Shown: positions 34,607-43,773 of the stretch, one piece after another
Layout of the letters: every line of letters begins with the position of its first letter
Numbering within the stretch: the stretch's first letter is position 1
Source: a virus
Reading direction: 5' to 3' (one strand)
Length of the DNA: 64,000 bases
IMG/VR virus record: IMGVR_UViG_3300025128_005882
Location: 1-64,000 of that record
Notes under the pieces: model-generated
Told to the model about the DNA's origin: nothing
Database searches by the model: none
What the model saw: only the letters and a program-made list of their open reading frames with translations
Made by a program: the position numbers and the translations under genes

Positions 34607-35638
34607 TTACCATTTTCTGCAAGACCAATAACGAGCTTTCCAGCGCGGGCCGGGATTATCGCAGTTATGTCTTGCTCTAAAACTTTTACGACGTTTTGGA
34701 TTATCCTTTTTAATTTCCATATTAGGATCTCCAAAGTTAACTTTAACAACGTTTCCTTTCTGATTTTTTACATAAACAGAAAACTTTTTTGGGCCATCAG
34801 GAGTTCTAAATGGTTTCCCAAGTTTGACTTTTCTACCCTGATACTCTGCAGCCTTGCCTTTGTATACTAGGTCAGTGCCGTCTTTTTTGTATACACCCTT
34901 TCTAGCGTAGTTGTAAATTTCTCCAGTCTTTGGGTTTTCATACTTGTATGCGGCTCTGGATTTCTTAGGATGACCCTTTGGTAACAGGTCATTGTCTTGA
35001 GTATAGTTTGAATTAGAAGGTCTGCCAGTCCTTAGAAGTTTTAGAAAAGCATTGACTCTAGCAATGGCCCAACCATGACGACTCATCTTGGGAGCATGAC
35101 TACTTGAGTATGCACCAGCGCCCCTTCTATAAACAGCCTTTAGCATCCCAAGAGAAGCTTTTGAACCTTTACCTTTGGCGTTATGCTCTGCAACCTTCTT
35201 AGAAAGTTGAGCAGTGACCTCTTTGCTAAAAGTAATCTTACCACTAGGATTCTTTGCGCTGTCTGGCTTATTTTTCTTAGAGCCTTTTTTCTGATCCTTC
35301 TTTGGAGCAGGAGTCCTGCGAGGATCTTTTGAACTAGGCTTGTCCGATTTAGCTTTTTTAAGTTCTTCTTGGCTTGGTCTACCTTCTTTTTCAGTCTTAG
35401 CTGGTTTGTAGTTCTTACCTTCTCGCTCTTTCTTCTTGCGAATGTTTTCCCAAAGACCGGGCTTTGCTTGTGACACGTCCCAGTCTTCGATTTCAGAATT
35501 TTCATAATAAACCTCAGAAGCCTGAACGTATTCGTCTTCTGTCGGTACATAAAAATTAGTTTCGTTTAACTCTTCTTCAGATCCATAATTATCAAAGTAA
35601 TATTTCTCATCTGCTTGAGCTATATAATTTTTAGACAT
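34607..35638 (-). CDS. Basic phage protein with DUF5824-like and DUF6321-like segments
   Basis: A 343-residue protein: an acidic, Tyr/Glu-rich N-terminus (1-60), a Lys-rich disordered middle (about 65-135), a globular middle domain (AVYRRGAGAYSSSHAPKM, HGWAIARVNAFLKLL) like DUF5824, and a C-terminal domain with VNFGDPNMEIKKDNP, FRARHNCDNPGPRWK and ARYWSCRKW resembling DUF6321. I recall such domains in phages and large viruses as uncharacterised; names are from memory. It has a GGAG site. It lies between DUF1501-B and the lipoprotein, interrupting the envelope set. Confidence 0.7.
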   Translation of the reverse strand: MSKNYIAQADEKYYFDNYGSEEELNETNFYVPTEDEYVQASEVYYENSEIEDWDVSQAKPGLWENIRKKKEREGKNYKPAKTEKEGRPSQEELKKAKSDKPSSKDPRRTPAPKKDQKKGSKKNKPDSAKNPSGKITFSKEVTAQLSKKVAEHNAKGKGSKASLGMLKAVYRRGAGAYSSSHAPKMSRHGWAIARVNAFLKLLRTGRPSNSNYTQDNDLLPKGHPKKSRAAYKYENPKTGEIYNYARKGVYKKDGTDLVYKGKAAEYQGRKVKLGKPFRTPDGPKKFSVYVKNQKGNVVKVNFGDPNMEIKKDNPKRRKSFRARHNCDNPGPRWKARYWSCRKW

Positions 35639-35647
35639 TGTTTACTC

Positions 35648-36955
35648 CTAAACTATTAAGTCTTGTATAACTTTGCCGCCATCTACGATTTCTATAGGTC
35701 TATCTCCGGGAGCCATTAATTCTTTATCAGCGACGATACCAATTCTGTTATATATTGTTGCTGCCCAGTCTTCAACAGTAAGGGCATTTTCTTCTGGTTC
35801 ACTTGCGGTTGCGTTTGATGATCCGTAGACCATTCCTTTTTGTATGCCGCCTCCAGCCATAACTACACTGAATACTTTAGGCCAATGATCACGGCCAGCA
35901 TTTGCGTTGATTTTTGGTGTGCGACCAAATTCAGATGCTAAGCATACCAATGTAGAATCTAACATTCCACGATCATCTAGGTCAGCAATTAGAGCCGCAA
36001 GACCTTGATCTAATGCGGGGACTTGTCTACGAATACCATTCTCAATGCTGTCGTGCATATCCCAGCCACCATAAGTCAATGTTACAAATCTTGTACCAGC
36101 CTCTACTAACCTTCTAGCAAGAAGCATCCTAGCACCTGCGGTGTTTCTACCGTACCTATCTCTAGTGGCAGCATCTTCTTTGTTGATATCGAAGGCATCT
36201 CTGGCTTTTTCGCTAGAGATTAAGCTATAGGCGCGGTCGTAGAAAGAGTCTACTGCGTCTAATGAATCTGACTTTTCTTTGCTGGCAAAATAATCATTTA
36301 CCGCACCAAGCATTTTACGCCTTGTTCCAAACCTGTTGTCATTCACGTTGTTGGGAAGTCTAAGGTCACGAACCTGAAAACCATCACTAGCTGGGTCAGA
36401 ACCCAAGCTAAATCCAGAAAACGAACTGCTTAAATATCCAGTGCCTGCAAACTCATTAGGCTGATTGGGGATACAGACGTAAGGTGGTAAGTTATGACGT
36501 GGGCCAAACTCATGTGCAACCACTGAGCCAATGGACGGATATTGGAGTGCTGGGCTAGGTCGATAGCCAGTAAACATATTATGTGTACCTCGTTCATGAG
36601 CTGCTTCTCCATGTGTCATACTACGAATGATGGTCATCTTATCTGTAATCTTAGCGGTCTTAGCTAACGTTTCATTTAATCTAATTCCGGGAACTACAGT
36701 TTCAATACTAGACATAGGGCCTCTATACTCTAGCGGAGCAAACGGCTTAGGATCAAAAGTTTCTTGATGAGCCATACCTCCGGGAAGATATATAAAGATT
36801 ACACTCTTAGCTGGGCCTTCTATACTTTCATAAAACTTCTGGTCAGCCTGAGCTTCTTGCATACGAAAGTAATCAGATAGAGAAATCCCTAGCCCTCCTA
36901 AGAATCCCACCTGTAAAAATGACCTTCGTCCTAAATTATTTCCTCTACATTTCAT
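35648..36955 (-). CDS. DUF1501 protein B with Tat-type leader
   Basis: A 435-residue DUF1501 protein. The leader reads NLGRRSFLQVGFLGG (RR at 10-11), a twin-arginine signal. It retains FIYLPGGMAHQETFD, HERGTHNMFTGY, LTYGGWDMH, ASEFGRTPKINA, NAGRDHW and the closing GDRPIEIVDGGKVI. Closest in motif spelling to paralog C, more distant from A, so the set is not a recent duplication. ATG overlaps the stop of C (TAATG). Exported hydrolase-like role is inferred. Confidence 0.88.
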   Translation of the reverse strand: MKCRGNNLGRRSFLQVGFLGGLGISLSDYFRMQEAQADQKFYESIEGPAKSVIFIYLPGGMAHQETFDPKPFAPLEYRGPMSSIETVVPGIRLNETLAKTAKITDKMTIIRSMTHGEAAHERGTHNMFTGYRPSPALQYPSIGSVVAHEFGPRHNLPPYVCIPNQPNEFAGTGYLSSSFSGFSLGSDPASDGFQVRDLRLPNNVNDNRFGTRRKMLGAVNDYFASKEKSDSLDAVDSFYDRAYSLISSEKARDAFDINKEDAATRDRYGRNTAGARMLLARRLVEAGTRFVTLTYGGWDMHDSIENGIRRQVPALDQGLAALIADLDDRGMLDSTLVCLASEFGRTPKINANAGRDHWPKVFSVVMAGGGIQKGMVYGSSNATASEPEENALTVEDWAATIYNRIGIVADKELMAPGDRPIEIVDGGKVIQDLIV

Positions 36956-38214
36956 TATAGTATTACCTTTGCTTCACCTTCCAATAAATATCTTGGTCTT
37001 CCACCGTTATCAACACGCTGAGTGCTCTGTTCTATTCCAAAGTGGTCAAACAGTGTAGCCTGCAAGTCAAGTGGGCCTACGGGGTTTTCGATTGGACTAT
37101 ATGATCTGTCTGAAGCCCCAATAGTTCTACCTGTTTGATAGGAACCTCCAGCCATCATCATTGGCGTAATAGCAGGCCAGTGATCTCTACCAGCGTTGGC
37201 ATTGATTTTTGTTCTTCCAAACTCTCCAGTCACTACTAGCAATACCTTTTCGCTCAGGCCTCGCTGGTCTAGATCTTCCAAAAATCCTGCGATGGCCTTG
37301 TCTATTGGGCTTACCTTGGTTTTCAGCGCGTTAGAGATGTTACTATGCATGTCCCATCCGCCATAATGAAGAGTTACAAATTTTGTACCATGCTGCACAA
37401 GGCGGCGAGCTAGCAACATTTGTTCGCCAATGTCATTCGCTTTTTCTGACCCATACAGGGCTTTAGTTTGTTCCGTTTCTTTATCTGTTGCAAACGCATC
37501 TTTGGCTGAACCAAGAATAACATCGTAAGCCTGACCTTTGTAAAACCCAACTGATTCAGCTCCTGTTCCAGATATATCTTTAGCCGCTGAGCCTATAGCT
37601 CCTAAGAGTTGTTTTCTGTTGCTGAATCTGTCGATTTCAATTCTTGGTGTGAGATTGTCTTTATTGGACGGATCAAATGGTTTAAATGCTCCACCCAGCC
37701 AAGCACCTTCATCACCTTCGATTTTACCTTGTTTAACATAAGTTGGTACTCCATTCTGGGGGTGATTCGCGCCATAGACAGAGGAAACAATAGATCCAAA
37801 AGAGGGGTACTTGGCTATAGATGTGGTTGTTCTTTCTGGGTTATAATGCCCAGTCATCATGAAGTGAGTACCCTGCCTATGAGATGAATCTTTATGGCTA
37901 AAAGAGTTGACGACATTGAGCTTGCTTGTGTGTTTAGCTAGCTCTGTCCAGTCAGCGCCAAGAGTGATGTTTGTTTTTGGGTCATGAATAGCTCCGTTGA
38001 TTGGCTGCCATTCAGTTGGAACTGTATCGTTAGGGGCGTGGAATGTTTCAAACTGAGTTGGCCCTCCTCCAAGCCACACCCAAACAACGGCTTTATCTTC
38101 ATACGACAGAGCGTCTTGAGCCAAGGCGTAATCAGACAAACCAACGGCACTTAGTCCAGCACCAATACTCCCTACTCGCAAAAAATTTCTTCTATCGTAT
38201 ATGAAGTCTAGCAT
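36955..38214 (-). CDS. DUF1501 protein C with Tat-type leader
   Basis: A 419-residue DUF1501 protein. Leader DRRNFLRVGSIGAGLSA has the twin-arginine pair at residues 8-9. Landmarks: VWVWLGGGPTQFETF, GTHFMMTGHYNPE, LHYGGWDMH, TGEFGRTKINA (the Pro after Arg-Thr is missing, unlike A and B), NAGRDHW and the final GRPRYLLEGEAKVIL. Co-transcribed with B, and its start overlaps the upstream nuclease-like gene by 7 bases. The loss of Pro is a point worth testing for activity. Confidence 0.88.
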   Translation of the reverse strand: MLDFIYDRRNFLRVGSIGAGLSAVGLSDYALAQDALSYEDKAVVWVWLGGGPTQFETFHAPNDTVPTEWQPINGAIHDPKTNITLGADWTELAKHTSKLNVVNSFSHKDSSHRQGTHFMMTGHYNPERTTTSIAKYPSFGSIVSSVYGANHPQNGVPTYVKQGKIEGDEGAWLGGAFKPFDPSNKDNLTPRIEIDRFSNRKQLLGAIGSAAKDISGTGAESVGFYKGQAYDVILGSAKDAFATDKETEQTKALYGSEKANDIGEQMLLARRLVQHGTKFVTLHYGGWDMHSNISNALKTKVSPIDKAIAGFLEDLDQRGLSEKVLLVVTGEFGRTKINANAGRDHWPAITPMMMAGGSYQTGRTIGASDRSYSPIENPVGPLDLQATLFDHFGIEQSTQRVDNGGRPRYLLEGEAKVIL

Positions 38215-38705
38215 TTTGATCTCCTAAATTCGTTGAGTTCTGAAATTGCAACGTTGTGACAATCTGCTCTTACAACAAAATTATTTGAGGGGTCTATCTG
38301 TCCCTTCTTTAAATGTCGGGACTTCTCGAAGTATTCATCATGCCCAAGCCAACCAAGAACCCAAGCCCTTCCCCATCGTCTATTTTTGTTTTCTACCCTT
38401 ACAAAGACATATCTATCACATTGTTGCTTTGTATTAAAATTAGCAACTGAGCAGTCATAGTATGGCTTTGGTTGTGAGGTACATCTCTTCGTTTTAACGT
38501 CGTACTTAGTTCCGTCGTTATCTACAATGTCGTAATCATAAGTGTTACTTATAGAACCTTCTATGACTACGTTTGCAATCTCTTCACCAATGAAGCCAGC
38601 TATATTGCCATCGCCCTTCATGATGGAGTTCTTAATAACTCCCATCTCTCTGGATTTGGCCCATGCTCTTTTCTTCATGTCCTCTGTGATTTCTACTTGA
38701 ATCAT
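38208..38705 (-). CDS. Possible PD-(D/E)XK nuclease-like phage protein
   Basis: A 165-residue protein starting at ATG 38705 (AAGGAAAA site). The segment GFIGEEIANVVIEG, then YDYDIVDNDGTKYDVKTKR provides a Glu and a D-x-K-T-K strand, the arrangement of the PD-(D/E)XK fold. The rest is alpha/beta with Trp-rich VENKNRRWGRAWVLGW. Related small proteins occur in other phages. A nuclease role is inferred from the motif; the substrate is unknown. Next to a RecB-like nuclease gene. Confidence 0.5.
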   Translation of the reverse strand: MIQVEITEDMKKRAWAKSREMGVIKNSIMKGDGNIAGFIGEEIANVVIEGSISNTYDYDIVDNDGTKYDVKTKRCTSQPKPYYDCSVANFNTKQQCDRYVFVRVENKNRRWGRAWVLGWLGHDEYFEKSRHLKKGQIDPSNNFVVRADCHNVAISELNEFRRSKC

Positions 38706-38715
38706 AGTATTTTCC

Positions 38716-39729
38716 TTATCCCGGAGCCTCATAGTGGCCCACGCTAAATCCTTTGGCGGTGCATCTTTTTACGGTTTCATTCATTCCGTGCTTTTTAAGG
38801 TGCTCCTCTGTATATATACACATATTTTGGTCTGTTCCCGGCCAGTTGTTCTTATAAAAATGACAAAGCTTATTGCACTTCCAATGTTTTCTTGAGTAAG
38901 ACATTGGCTTTGGCTCTTGATTTCTGCTGATCTGCTGAAATCTTAGCTTTAACATCTCCAAAAACTTTTCTTGGTCTTTCTTGTCAAAGCACATCGAGAA
39001 AGGCCCGCCATCTCTAATATAGAATATCGTCATGATTGACTGCTCATAATCAGGAAATAGTTTTGATATTGCGTAATTATATAGTAATAATTGGGGGTCT
39101 GAACATAGCTTCTCATATGTCTTCTCTTCGCCCGTTGCCCAGTCAAGCCTTCTTCCTGTTTTCCAGTCAACGACTTCAATTATACCATCGTCTACCTCAG
39201 TTACAAGATCTATCGTACCTTTTATTGCCAAGTTCCCTGTAATTTTTTGTCCATCGGGCATTTCGTAGTCGAACTTAGCCCAATCTTCTTCTATCTCAAT
39301 ATCAAAGTGTGGCTCAGCGGCAACAATCTTTCTGTTTCTGGGATCAAAAATCCCATTATTATATTCAATCGCTTCCCAAGTCAACTCTTTGCAGAATTTA
39401 TAATCTGACTTAGTATACTTATGAGTGCAGTTACTAGTGTACCAATCAAAACTTTGCTGCAAAATATCGTTTACAAAATCCTCACTTTTTAGTTTTTTGC
39501 GGTTAAACTTTATATCGCCAAGCGCATCGTCAGCAAGTAGCATCTTCTTGCTATCCTGCTGTAGGTGTTGACAACCCGCTAGCACCTCCATAACTTTGTG
39601 AACCACAGTCCCAAGCTGAGCTTTTTTGCCAGAGGTGGATTGGTGGCCAAGCACGTAAGTCAGAAAATATTGCATCTGACAATACGAGTAGTTATTAAAA
39701 CTTGAACTTCTTATGTAAGTCACTAACAT
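38716..39729 (-). CDS. RecB/Cas4-like PD-(D/E)XK nuclease with cysteine cluster
   Basis: A 337-residue protein. GTVVHKVMEVL (His of the motif), IEVVDWKTGR (Asp and Lys of the PD-(D/E)XK core) and QLLLYNYAI, the C-terminal Q-x3-Y segment, match the RecB/AddB/Cas4 nuclease family. One Cys near residue 17 (SYCQMQYFLTYVLG) and three near the C-terminus (WKCNKLC, QNMCIYTEE) fit the four-Cys Fe-S pattern of this family. In phages it processes DNA ends in recombination. No helicase domain is attached. Confidence 0.85.
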   Translation of the reverse strand: MLVTYIRSSSFNNYSYCQMQYFLTYVLGHQSTSGKKAQLGTVVHKVMEVLAGCQHLQQDSKKMLLADDALGDIKFNRKKLKSEDFVNDILQQSFDWYTSNCTHKYTKSDYKFCKELTWEAIEYNNGIFDPRNRKIVAAEPHFDIEIEEDWAKFDYEMPDGQKITGNLAIKGTIDLVTEVDDGIIEVVDWKTGRRLDWATGEEKTYEKLCSDPQLLLYNYAISKLFPDYEQSIMTIFYIRDGGPFSMCFDKKDQEKFLEMLKLRFQQISRNQEPKPMSYSRKHWKCNKLCHFYKNNWPGTDQNMCIYTEEHLKKHGMNETVKRCTAKGFSVGHYEAPG

Positions 39730-40475
39730 GTGATCTCCAGTTCGCTATAAATTTTAGCCAGAGCATTAAACAGACTAGTCATGTCTGTATTATTGACCAC
39801 GTAGTCAAAGTTGCTCCAGTCGTAGTTTTCTTTATCAAGAGCGTTTTCACTTGAGTGACTATCCTGAGTAAACTCTCTAGTCAATCTTATTACTTTGCCT
39901 CCAGCATCCTTTATTGATTCTACCTCGTTCGGAAATCTCACATCCGCTATTATGGCTAAGTCACTCTTTTCTCTGGTTATAGTTTTGATTGCATATTCTA
40001 CCCAAACATTGTTGTACATCTTCCTCATAATGTCAGTTCCAAAGTACTGCAATAATTCTCTTGAGGTCATTGCTCCTCTATTCTTATTAAGGCTGCTATT
40101 ACTCCAAGTCGGAACGTCCTCCCATAGGACTTTTGTCTGCGTGTTCTTATCGTCTTCGGTGCCATATACTTGGCTTCTAGTGAGACCGAAGAACTCCATA
40201 CACAACAATTTTAAGCCGTCAGCAAAGCTGTATAATTTTACATGGGGCCACATATTATAATTAGCATATTCAACAAAAGAAGAATCTTTTCTGGTGACAT
40301 CTAAAAGTCCATACTCCTCATCTCCTTCAATGTCTGTTTTAATTACAAGCGCGCCATTGTTGTCGATATTAAAATCTTCTACCATGCCCATTTTCTTTAA
40401 TACTAGCCCGTGAAGGTAGTTTGCGGCGGTGTTTTTGCCAGCTTGTTTCTTTCCAGATATTCCAATTATATTCAT
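39723..40475 (-). CDS. Deoxynucleoside monophosphate kinase
   Basis: A 250-residue P-loop kinase. GISGKKQAGKNTAANYL carries the Walker A, and IIADVRFPNEVESIKDAGG with VIRLTREF is the typical LID-side signature of T4 gp1-type dNMP kinases. It converts dNMPs to dNDPs for the ribonucleotide reductase and polymerase route. Length near the T4 enzyme (241). TAATG overlap with the primase gene. Confidence 0.85.
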   Translation of the reverse strand: MNIIGISGKKQAGKNTAANYLHGLVLKKMGMVEDFNIDNNGALVIKTDIEGDEEYGLLDVTRKDSSFVEYANYNMWPHVKLYSFADGLKLLCMEFFGLTRSQVYGTEDDKNTQTKVLWEDVPTWSNSSLNKNRGAMTSRELLQYFGTDIMRKMYNNVWVEYAIKTITREKSDLAIIADVRFPNEVESIKDAGGKVIRLTREFTQDSHSSENALDKENYDWSNFDYVVNNTDMTSLFNALAKIYSELEITC

Positions 40476-41491
40476 TAATACATACCTTTTAGTTGCGGTA
40501 ACACGTTTGTTTTTATATCTTCTACAGACATATCTCCAACATCTTTTCTAGATAGTCTTGGAAATACGACTTTGAACATTCTGCTCATGTCCCTTTGTAT
40601 TTTCATCTTCGCTTCTCTTCCGGCTTGATCGTTGTCAGTAAGAACAACCAGCTTTGTAATGCCACTTTTTTCAAGTATCGACTTCTGCACTGGACTTACT
40701 GATTTGCCAAATATACTTATGGCGTTTTTAACGCCAGCTTCGTAAAGTTTCCAAACATCCCCTTGGCCTTCAGTTATAAATAAACAAGACTTTTCTTGCG
40801 CTTTTTGTATAGCTCTATGATAATTGTAAAGGTATTTGTTTTTATTGAACCCTCTAGTAAAAAGAAACTTGGGCTTCAAAAAACTCTGCATTGACCTACC
40901 TATGTAGGCCACAACCTTTTCACCATTCAGCGAGTGTACTGGTATAATGGCTCTGGACACCATAGAAGATTTCTTCTGCACACAGTCGCCCACTTGGAAA
41001 TGAAGCAATGTAGAGTCTGCAAAGCCTCTTGACTGAAAGTAATCTGAGGGATGCATAACGTTACAATCTATCCGAACTTCCTGATCGTCGTAGGAGGGGA
41101 CGTCCTCTTTGGAGAACATCTTGACCATAGAGACAAACTGGTCATCCTCTTCTTGCTTTTCTACATGCACAGACTTATTATCTATATTCAATATTTTACA
41201 AGCCCATTTAAGTGCGCCGCTAAAACCTACGTCAGACTCTGCCTCAACAGATAAGACTCCTCTTATGAGTCCAAATATGTCATTGCCAAATTCTTGCTGG
41301 CATCCTCTAGTCCAACAGCTCCAGATATGCCTATCAGAATTGTAGGAAAAACTGTTTGGGTTATCACTGTCTTCATGTACTGGGCAAGAACAAGTTATAT
41401 TCTGTCCATTCTTTTGATAGTCTATTTCTAGCTCTGAAAATACCAACTCAAGATTATTCCCAAGGAGCTTTTTGATCTTCTTCAAGTCCAT
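40475..41491 (-). CDS. DnaG-like DNA primase (zinc finger plus TOPRIM)
   Basis: A 338-residue primase. The zinc module is CSCPVHEDSDNP ... IWSCWTRGCQQEFG (CHC2-type), and the TOPRIM domain is LFITEGQGDVWKLYEAG (Glu) then VVLTDNDQAGREAKM (DxD). The usual RNA-polymerase core lies between. Shorter than cellular DnaG (about 580) because the C-terminal helicase-binding domain is missing; the helicase is separately encoded next upstream. Start ATG at 41491 has a GGAGG site inside the helicase tail. Confidence 0.9.
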   Translation of the reverse strand: MDLKKIKKLLGNNLELVFSELEIDYQKNGQNITCSCPVHEDSDNPNSFSYNSDRHIWSCWTRGCQQEFGNDIFGLIRGVLSVEAESDVGFSGALKWACKILNIDNKSVHVEKQEEDDQFVSMVKMFSKEDVPSYDDQEVRIDCNVMHPSDYFQSRGFADSTLLHFQVGDCVQKKSSMVSRAIIPVHSLNGEKVVAYIGRSMQSFLKPKFLFTRGFNKNKYLYNYHRAIQKAQEKSCLFITEGQGDVWKLYEAGVKNAISIFGKSVSPVQKSILEKSGITKLVVLTDNDQAGREAKMKIQRDMSRMFKVVFPRLSRKDVGDMSVEDIKTNVLPQLKGMY

Positions 41492-42944
41492 CCTCTTCTA
41501 CCTCCTCGTTAACATTATCTAAGTTTTCAACATCTATTAAACCAGTATCTTCTGATGGCATCACAAGAAATTCATTTCTAGTTCTTAGCTCTTGCAGTTT
41601 TGCATGTTCGCCAAGCATCCGCATATTGATGTAGTCTCCGTCGTCTAAACCTGCGCCATGTCTTGAGACAATGGGAACAAGCTTCCTGTTCCCTGCTCTT
41701 GGGCCGTCTTCAGCCAGCTCCTCTGGCGATTTTATTTTAAATATGGAGAATGATGTACATAACCAAATAAGTCTGTCAGAACCGCTTACAGCATCGGTGG
41801 ACTCTTTTGTAATACCGTCTCTGTTTAATTGCACAAACGATAGGCAGGGGAAGTCGTACTTGACAGCCAAGTTATGAAGGTTTGTTATTTGAAAACCGAG
41901 AGCTTGATATTCTTGTATATTATTTGTTATTGATGTAGAAGACATAAGTTTTAAATAGTCATAAACAACTACACAATCATTTGTTCTTCCATTTTCATCT
42001 TGTTTTACATCTTGTATAATCCAGCGTTTAATAATATTTAGTATCTGCTCAAATGGTTTGCCCGCAACACTGACGTAGTTATAAGGTATGTCTTGTATCT
42101 GTTCAACAGCTTCGTGAACTCTCTGACTCTTCTCGTCGTCATCTACAAACTTACCAGTAGCTACTTCGTTGATCGGAACTCCGCTTAGGTTGGCTATGAT
42201 TCTGTTAAGATGATCCTCTTTTGACATTTCAGTATCTAGAACCAATACTGGTGTTCCTTCTCTTGCTACGTTGACGGCAACATTGTCTGCAAAAACACTT
42301 TTACCGACCTTTGGTCTAGCGGCTACCAGATCTACGCATTTTCTTCTTAGTCCACCGCCTATTGCTATATCGTATCTTGGAAACCCCGTTGGTACGCCTA
42401 TAACATCACACTTATTCTCAGATAAGTATTCAATGTAATCTGTTATATCTTTGCCAATCTTCTCAGGCTTTTCTCCTCCATCGTCCTCCCTGAGAAAATC
42501 CATTACAGGCTCTTCTAGTTTCTGGATAATTTCGTCGATAGTCTCGCTACCGTTGATTTTGTCTACGTCTTTGTGTATCTTGTCTGTTAGTTTTTTAATC
42601 TTGCGAGCAAACTCAAACTTCTTTATCTGTACAGCGAAATTAAAAATGTTGTCTTGACTTACTGGAAAATCAAAAAGAGACTTTATGTATTCAAGCTCTG
42701 ATTTGGACTCTACTCGTTCTGAGTGCCCAAGTCTTGATGCCGCAGATAATACAGATGGGAGATCAACGTCAAGATTGTTTTCAATTACATCTTTTACGCA
42801 AGTAAACAAAACTTGATTATTAGGAATACCAAATGTGTAGCTATCAACAATATCAGCAACTTCAACATAAGCATCTATGCCATGCTGAAATAATCCAGCA
42901 AGCAAAGCTCTTTCTGCTCCAGCGTCTGTTAAATGTTGTTCCAT
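41454..42944 (-). CDS. dnaB: DnaB-family replicative helicase
   Basis: A 496-residue helicase starting at ATG 42944 (GGGAGG site). The N-terminal domain (AGAERALLAGLFQHG, VSQDNIFNFAVQIKKF) is the usual DnaB N-domain; the RecA-like domain has Walker A ARPKVGKS, VLVLDTEMSKEDHLNR and the late SFVQLNRDGITKES with Q/R residues of motif H4. Overlaps the primase start by 38 bases. It unwinds DNA 5'-3' at the fork. Confidence 0.92.
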   Translation of the reverse strand: MEQHLTDAGAERALLAGLFQHGIDAYVEVADIVDSYTFGIPNNQVLFTCVKDVIENNLDVDLPSVLSAASRLGHSERVESKSELEYIKSLFDFPVSQDNIFNFAVQIKKFEFARKIKKLTDKIHKDVDKINGSETIDEIIQKLEEPVMDFLREDDGGEKPEKIGKDITDYIEYLSENKCDVIGVPTGFPRYDIAIGGGLRRKCVDLVAARPKVGKSVFADNVAVNVAREGTPVLVLDTEMSKEDHLNRIIANLSGVPINEVATGKFVDDDEKSQRVHEAVEQIQDIPYNYVSVAGKPFEQILNIIKRWIIQDVKQDENGRTNDCVVVYDYLKLMSSTSITNNIQEYQALGFQITNLHNLAVKYDFPCLSFVQLNRDGITKESTDAVSGSDRLIWLCTSFSIFKIKSPEELAEDGPRAGNRKLVPIVSRHGAGLDDGDYINMRMLGEHAKLQELRTRNEFLVMPSEDTGLIDVENLDNVNEEVEEDGLEEDQKAPWE

Positions 42945-42946
42945 CA

Positions 42947-43300
42947 CTACCTCCCTATACACCTATCGCAGCGCCAGAATTCTCCGCTGATTAAGCTAGG
43001 GTGTACCGAAAATACTTTGCCACATACGTGACACTTCTTTTCAACCTTGTGCGCTTTTTTCCTGTTTCTTGGAGTTGGCTCAATATCTGGAGTATCAATG
43101 TCTTTGTGTTCACCGTTGTCGCTCCAAGTATTCTTTCTAGCCTTTACAGTTTCTCTTCTCGGCCCTGATTCTTTTCGCTGCACTCTGAAGTTACTGTCTA
43201 CTGAAACATCCTCATCATCGGCAACGCTCTCTTGCACTTCTTCTTGTTTTTTAGCAAGTAGCTTTTGCAGCTCCTCTATGCTTAAATCTTCTGGATTCAT
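42947..43300 (-). CDS. Zinc-ribbon protein, replication-associated
   Basis: A 117-residue protein. A charged, disordered N-terminal 80 residues (EEVQESVADDEDVSVDS, PRNRKKAHKVEKK) precede a C-terminal zinc ribbon: CHVCGKVF and RCDRCIGR. No catalytic motif. It is located between the helicase and coiled-coil protein, with a four-base overlap; the conserved neighbourhood suggests a role in loading or regulating replication proteins, but this is inference. Confidence 0.7.
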   Translation of the reverse strand: MNPEDLSIEELQKLLAKKQEEVQESVADDEDVSVDSNFRVQRKESGPRRETVKARKNTWSDNGEHKDIDTPDIEPTPRNRKKAHKVEKKCHVCGKVFSVHPSLISGEFWRCDRCIGR

Positions 43301-43773
43301 AGTCTTTTAGCCCTTTCTAGCAAGATGTCGCCCTGACGCTTCAGTTCGTAAACCTTGCCCTCTAATGATTGTAACCTTGATTCCGCAACCAATCTCATTT
43401 GATCTACACTTGCGGCATAGCTATTTTCACGTATGATGATTTGTCTTTTTACGTCGTGTTTAGTATACTGATCAAAGTTATTTAAGTTTGCTGCGACCAG
43501 CTTTTCTATTTGGTCATTGCACCAACTCAGGGCAACCTTGTTCTTGTTGATTTCATCTTGGATATAAGTAGAATACCCATACAGCAAATATGCTGAATCA
43601 AACATTTCTTGAGATGTCATTTTTGACATATCGCCCGTGGTCAAATTAGAGGCCACGATATACTCTACATTAAAAGAAGAATAAGAAACATTGGACATAG
43701 CTATGTATTCATCTATGCCTTTTATGTGTTCTGCTAATCTTTCAGATGCCTTTAATTGTGTTTCTCCACTCAT
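43297..43773 (-). CDS. Coiled-coil protein near recombination genes
   Basis: A 158-residue helical protein. I choose the ATG at 43773 because GGAG is seven bases upstream; the ATG at 43779 is closer to the same GGAG. Helix segments include ASERLAEHIKGIDEYI, DEINKNKVALSWCNDQI and QSLEGKVYELKRQGD, suited to a coiled coil. No motif. Between the zinc ribbon and the EDxHD nuclease it could be a recombination mediator, an idea only. Confidence 0.55.
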   Translation of the reverse strand: MSGETQLKASERLAEHIKGIDEYIAMSNVSYSSFNVEYIVASNLTTGDMSKMTSQEMFDSAYLLYGYSTYIQDEINKNKVALSWCNDQIEKLVAANLNNFDQYTKHDVKRQIIIRENSYAASVDQMRLVAESRLQSLEGKVYELKRQGDILLERAKRL

